From Pontederia crassipes (Eukaryota > Streptophyta > Magnoliopsida > Commelinales > Pontederiaceae): a DNA stretch of 64,000 bases. The position numbers and the translations under genes are program-made. The notes beneath the pieces are model-generated. The model ran no database searches, was not told the DNA's origin, and saw nothing but the letters and a program-made list of their open reading frames with translations. The number at the start of each line of letters is the position of its first letter. Positions within the stretch are counted from its first letter, which is position 1. Positions 63,199-64,000 of the stretch are shown here, one piece after another. Where the stretch lies: assembly GCA_030549335.1 (NCBI GenBank), contig JAUKPH010000017.1, positions 2,050,501-2,114,500 of the forward strand, given 5' to 3'.

Positions 63199-63582
63199 AC
63201 GCTGTTTATCTAAGCTTTTAAGTCATTTAAAATAACTTATAAATAGTTTTAAAGATTTCTTTTAATTTGATAATTGGAAAAAAAAGATGATAAACACTTA
63301 TTTTTGCCTACTTATAAGTCATTAAAAAATAAATTGAGGGGCTCAATTTATTTTGTGTGAAAAAAATAAATCAATTTGTGAAGGTACTATTTTGTTCTTA
63401 AAATATACATCACTTTTTTTATATATATTTTCTCTATTATAATATTAAAAACTTTTTGATCATTTGACTAAAATAATAATTTATAAATTTTTTTATTATC
63501 AAATACGTAACTGCTTATTTTAAAAAATTAATTTTAATCATTAAACTATTTATCAGCCTTTTACTTATGAGCTATTTTATCT
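63199..63582. mobile_element. MITE-like insertion of about 0.38 kb
   Basis: Absent from copy A. The ends are weakly inverted (AAGCTTTTAAGTCATT against AGCTCATAAGTAAAA). No clean duplication. A hAT-type MITE is possible. Confidence 0.5.
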
Positions 63583-63824
63583 AGCAATAAATTAGCATCA
63601 GACAAAATAAGAGAATTAGACGTCTCCGGCACATCTCCTTCCTGCTCCACGGCGCCAGCAAAATAAAACAAACCACAATATTTGGGTGAATTCGAAAAAA
63701 AAAGATATAGGAAAAAAATAACATCCATTTATTATTTTGTTAATCAATTCAAGCCGTTACCATCATTTAATTATCCCCTTTTTTTATTTAATATTGGACG
63801 AGTCGTTACTACTTTGGAATCAAG

Positions 63825-63832
63825 TATAAAAT
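63825..63832 (+). promoter_or_regulatory. TATA box of peptide gene copy B
   Basis: TATAAAAT, 145 bp before the ATG at 63977, in the same position as in copy A. Confidence 0.6.
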
Positions 63833-63976
63833 CACGGGGTCGAGTGCTACAGAATTGGCAGGGACGACGGGGAGAGAGGCCGCGGCGTAAAAAGCGCCGC
63901 TCACCCGAACGCAAGAGCACCATTTCGCCACCACAGCGACGGCGCCGCCGACGGAGCACGCGCACGCCAAAAAGCC

Positions 63977-64000
63977 ATGCAGCCGCCTCGCCTTCGCATC
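63977..64000 (+). CDS. Small secreted-peptide gene copy B, start only
   Basis: Eight codons, MQPPRLRI, before the window ends. By alignment with copy A the next residues should be a signal peptide (ALCILICLLAS). The leader and start context (AAAAAGCCATGC) are kept. This copy lacks the 5-bp deletion, so it is the better candidate for a working gene. Product class unknown. Confidence 0.55.

Larger units (their letters stand above)
58950..64000 (+). repeat. Segmental duplication, copy B, with three insertions
   Basis: Matches copy A in pieces: 58950-59277, 62101-62248, 63063-63198 and 63583-64000. The gaps are inserted elements (59278-62100, 62249-63062, about 63199-63582). It runs off the window at 64000. 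Confidence 0.9.

Overview
The window looks like nuclear DNA of a flowering plant. It has sparse genes with spliceosomal introns, plastid and oil-body protein families, very AT-rich intergenic DNA, and many nested transposable elements (Ty1/copia, large solo LTRs, CACTA, Mutator-like, RTE LINE, a SINE-like family, MITEs). The first exon of the SET gene is far more GC-rich than its later exons. That 5'-to-3' GC gradient is typical of commelinid monocots, so a non-grass monocot is my best guess, but it is an inference.

Layout. 0.2-7.8 kb: a five-exon plastid-targeted SET-domain (Rubisco LSMT-like) gene on +. Its third intron is GC-AG and holds two oppositely oriented copies of one SINE-like family, and a minisatellite lies just past its stop. 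11.1-11.6 kb: a small one-exon gene of unknown function on -, with a good TATA box. 19.4-21.8 kb: an LTR-like block with no coding capacity. 24.6-26.8 kb: a four-exon Nudix hydrolase gene on +. 27 kb: an RTE LINE 3' fragment on -. 28.3-33.4 kb: a nearly complete Ty1/copia element, disabled by one stop and one frameshift. 34.5-38.6 kb: a six-exon caleosin (peroxygenase) gene on + with three RY motifs upstream. 39-51.7 kb: a CACTA relic, then a Mutator-like foldback element split by a 10.3-kb CACTA element with intact ends and decayed tnpD-like and tnpA-like genes. 54.1-64 kb: two copies of a 1.1-kb segment carrying the promoter and start of a small secreted-peptide gene. Copy A has a 5-bp deletion; copy B keeps the frame but runs off the window. 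Both regions are broken up by solo LTRs and smaller insertions.

How it fits together. The three well-supported host genes (SET methyltransferase, Nudix hydrolase, caleosin) are unrelated neighbours on the same strand, each with its own promoter. Everything else is mostly transposon turnover. Target-site duplications let several insertions be ordered in time. No coordinated new gene system (operon, defence island, biosynthetic cluster) is visible. The most notable items are the duplicated secreted-peptide locus, the SINE inverted pair inside a GC-AG intron, and the foldback/CACTA nest with a triplicated exon-intron unit. All homology calls come from reading the sequence and from family knowledge; no database search was run.
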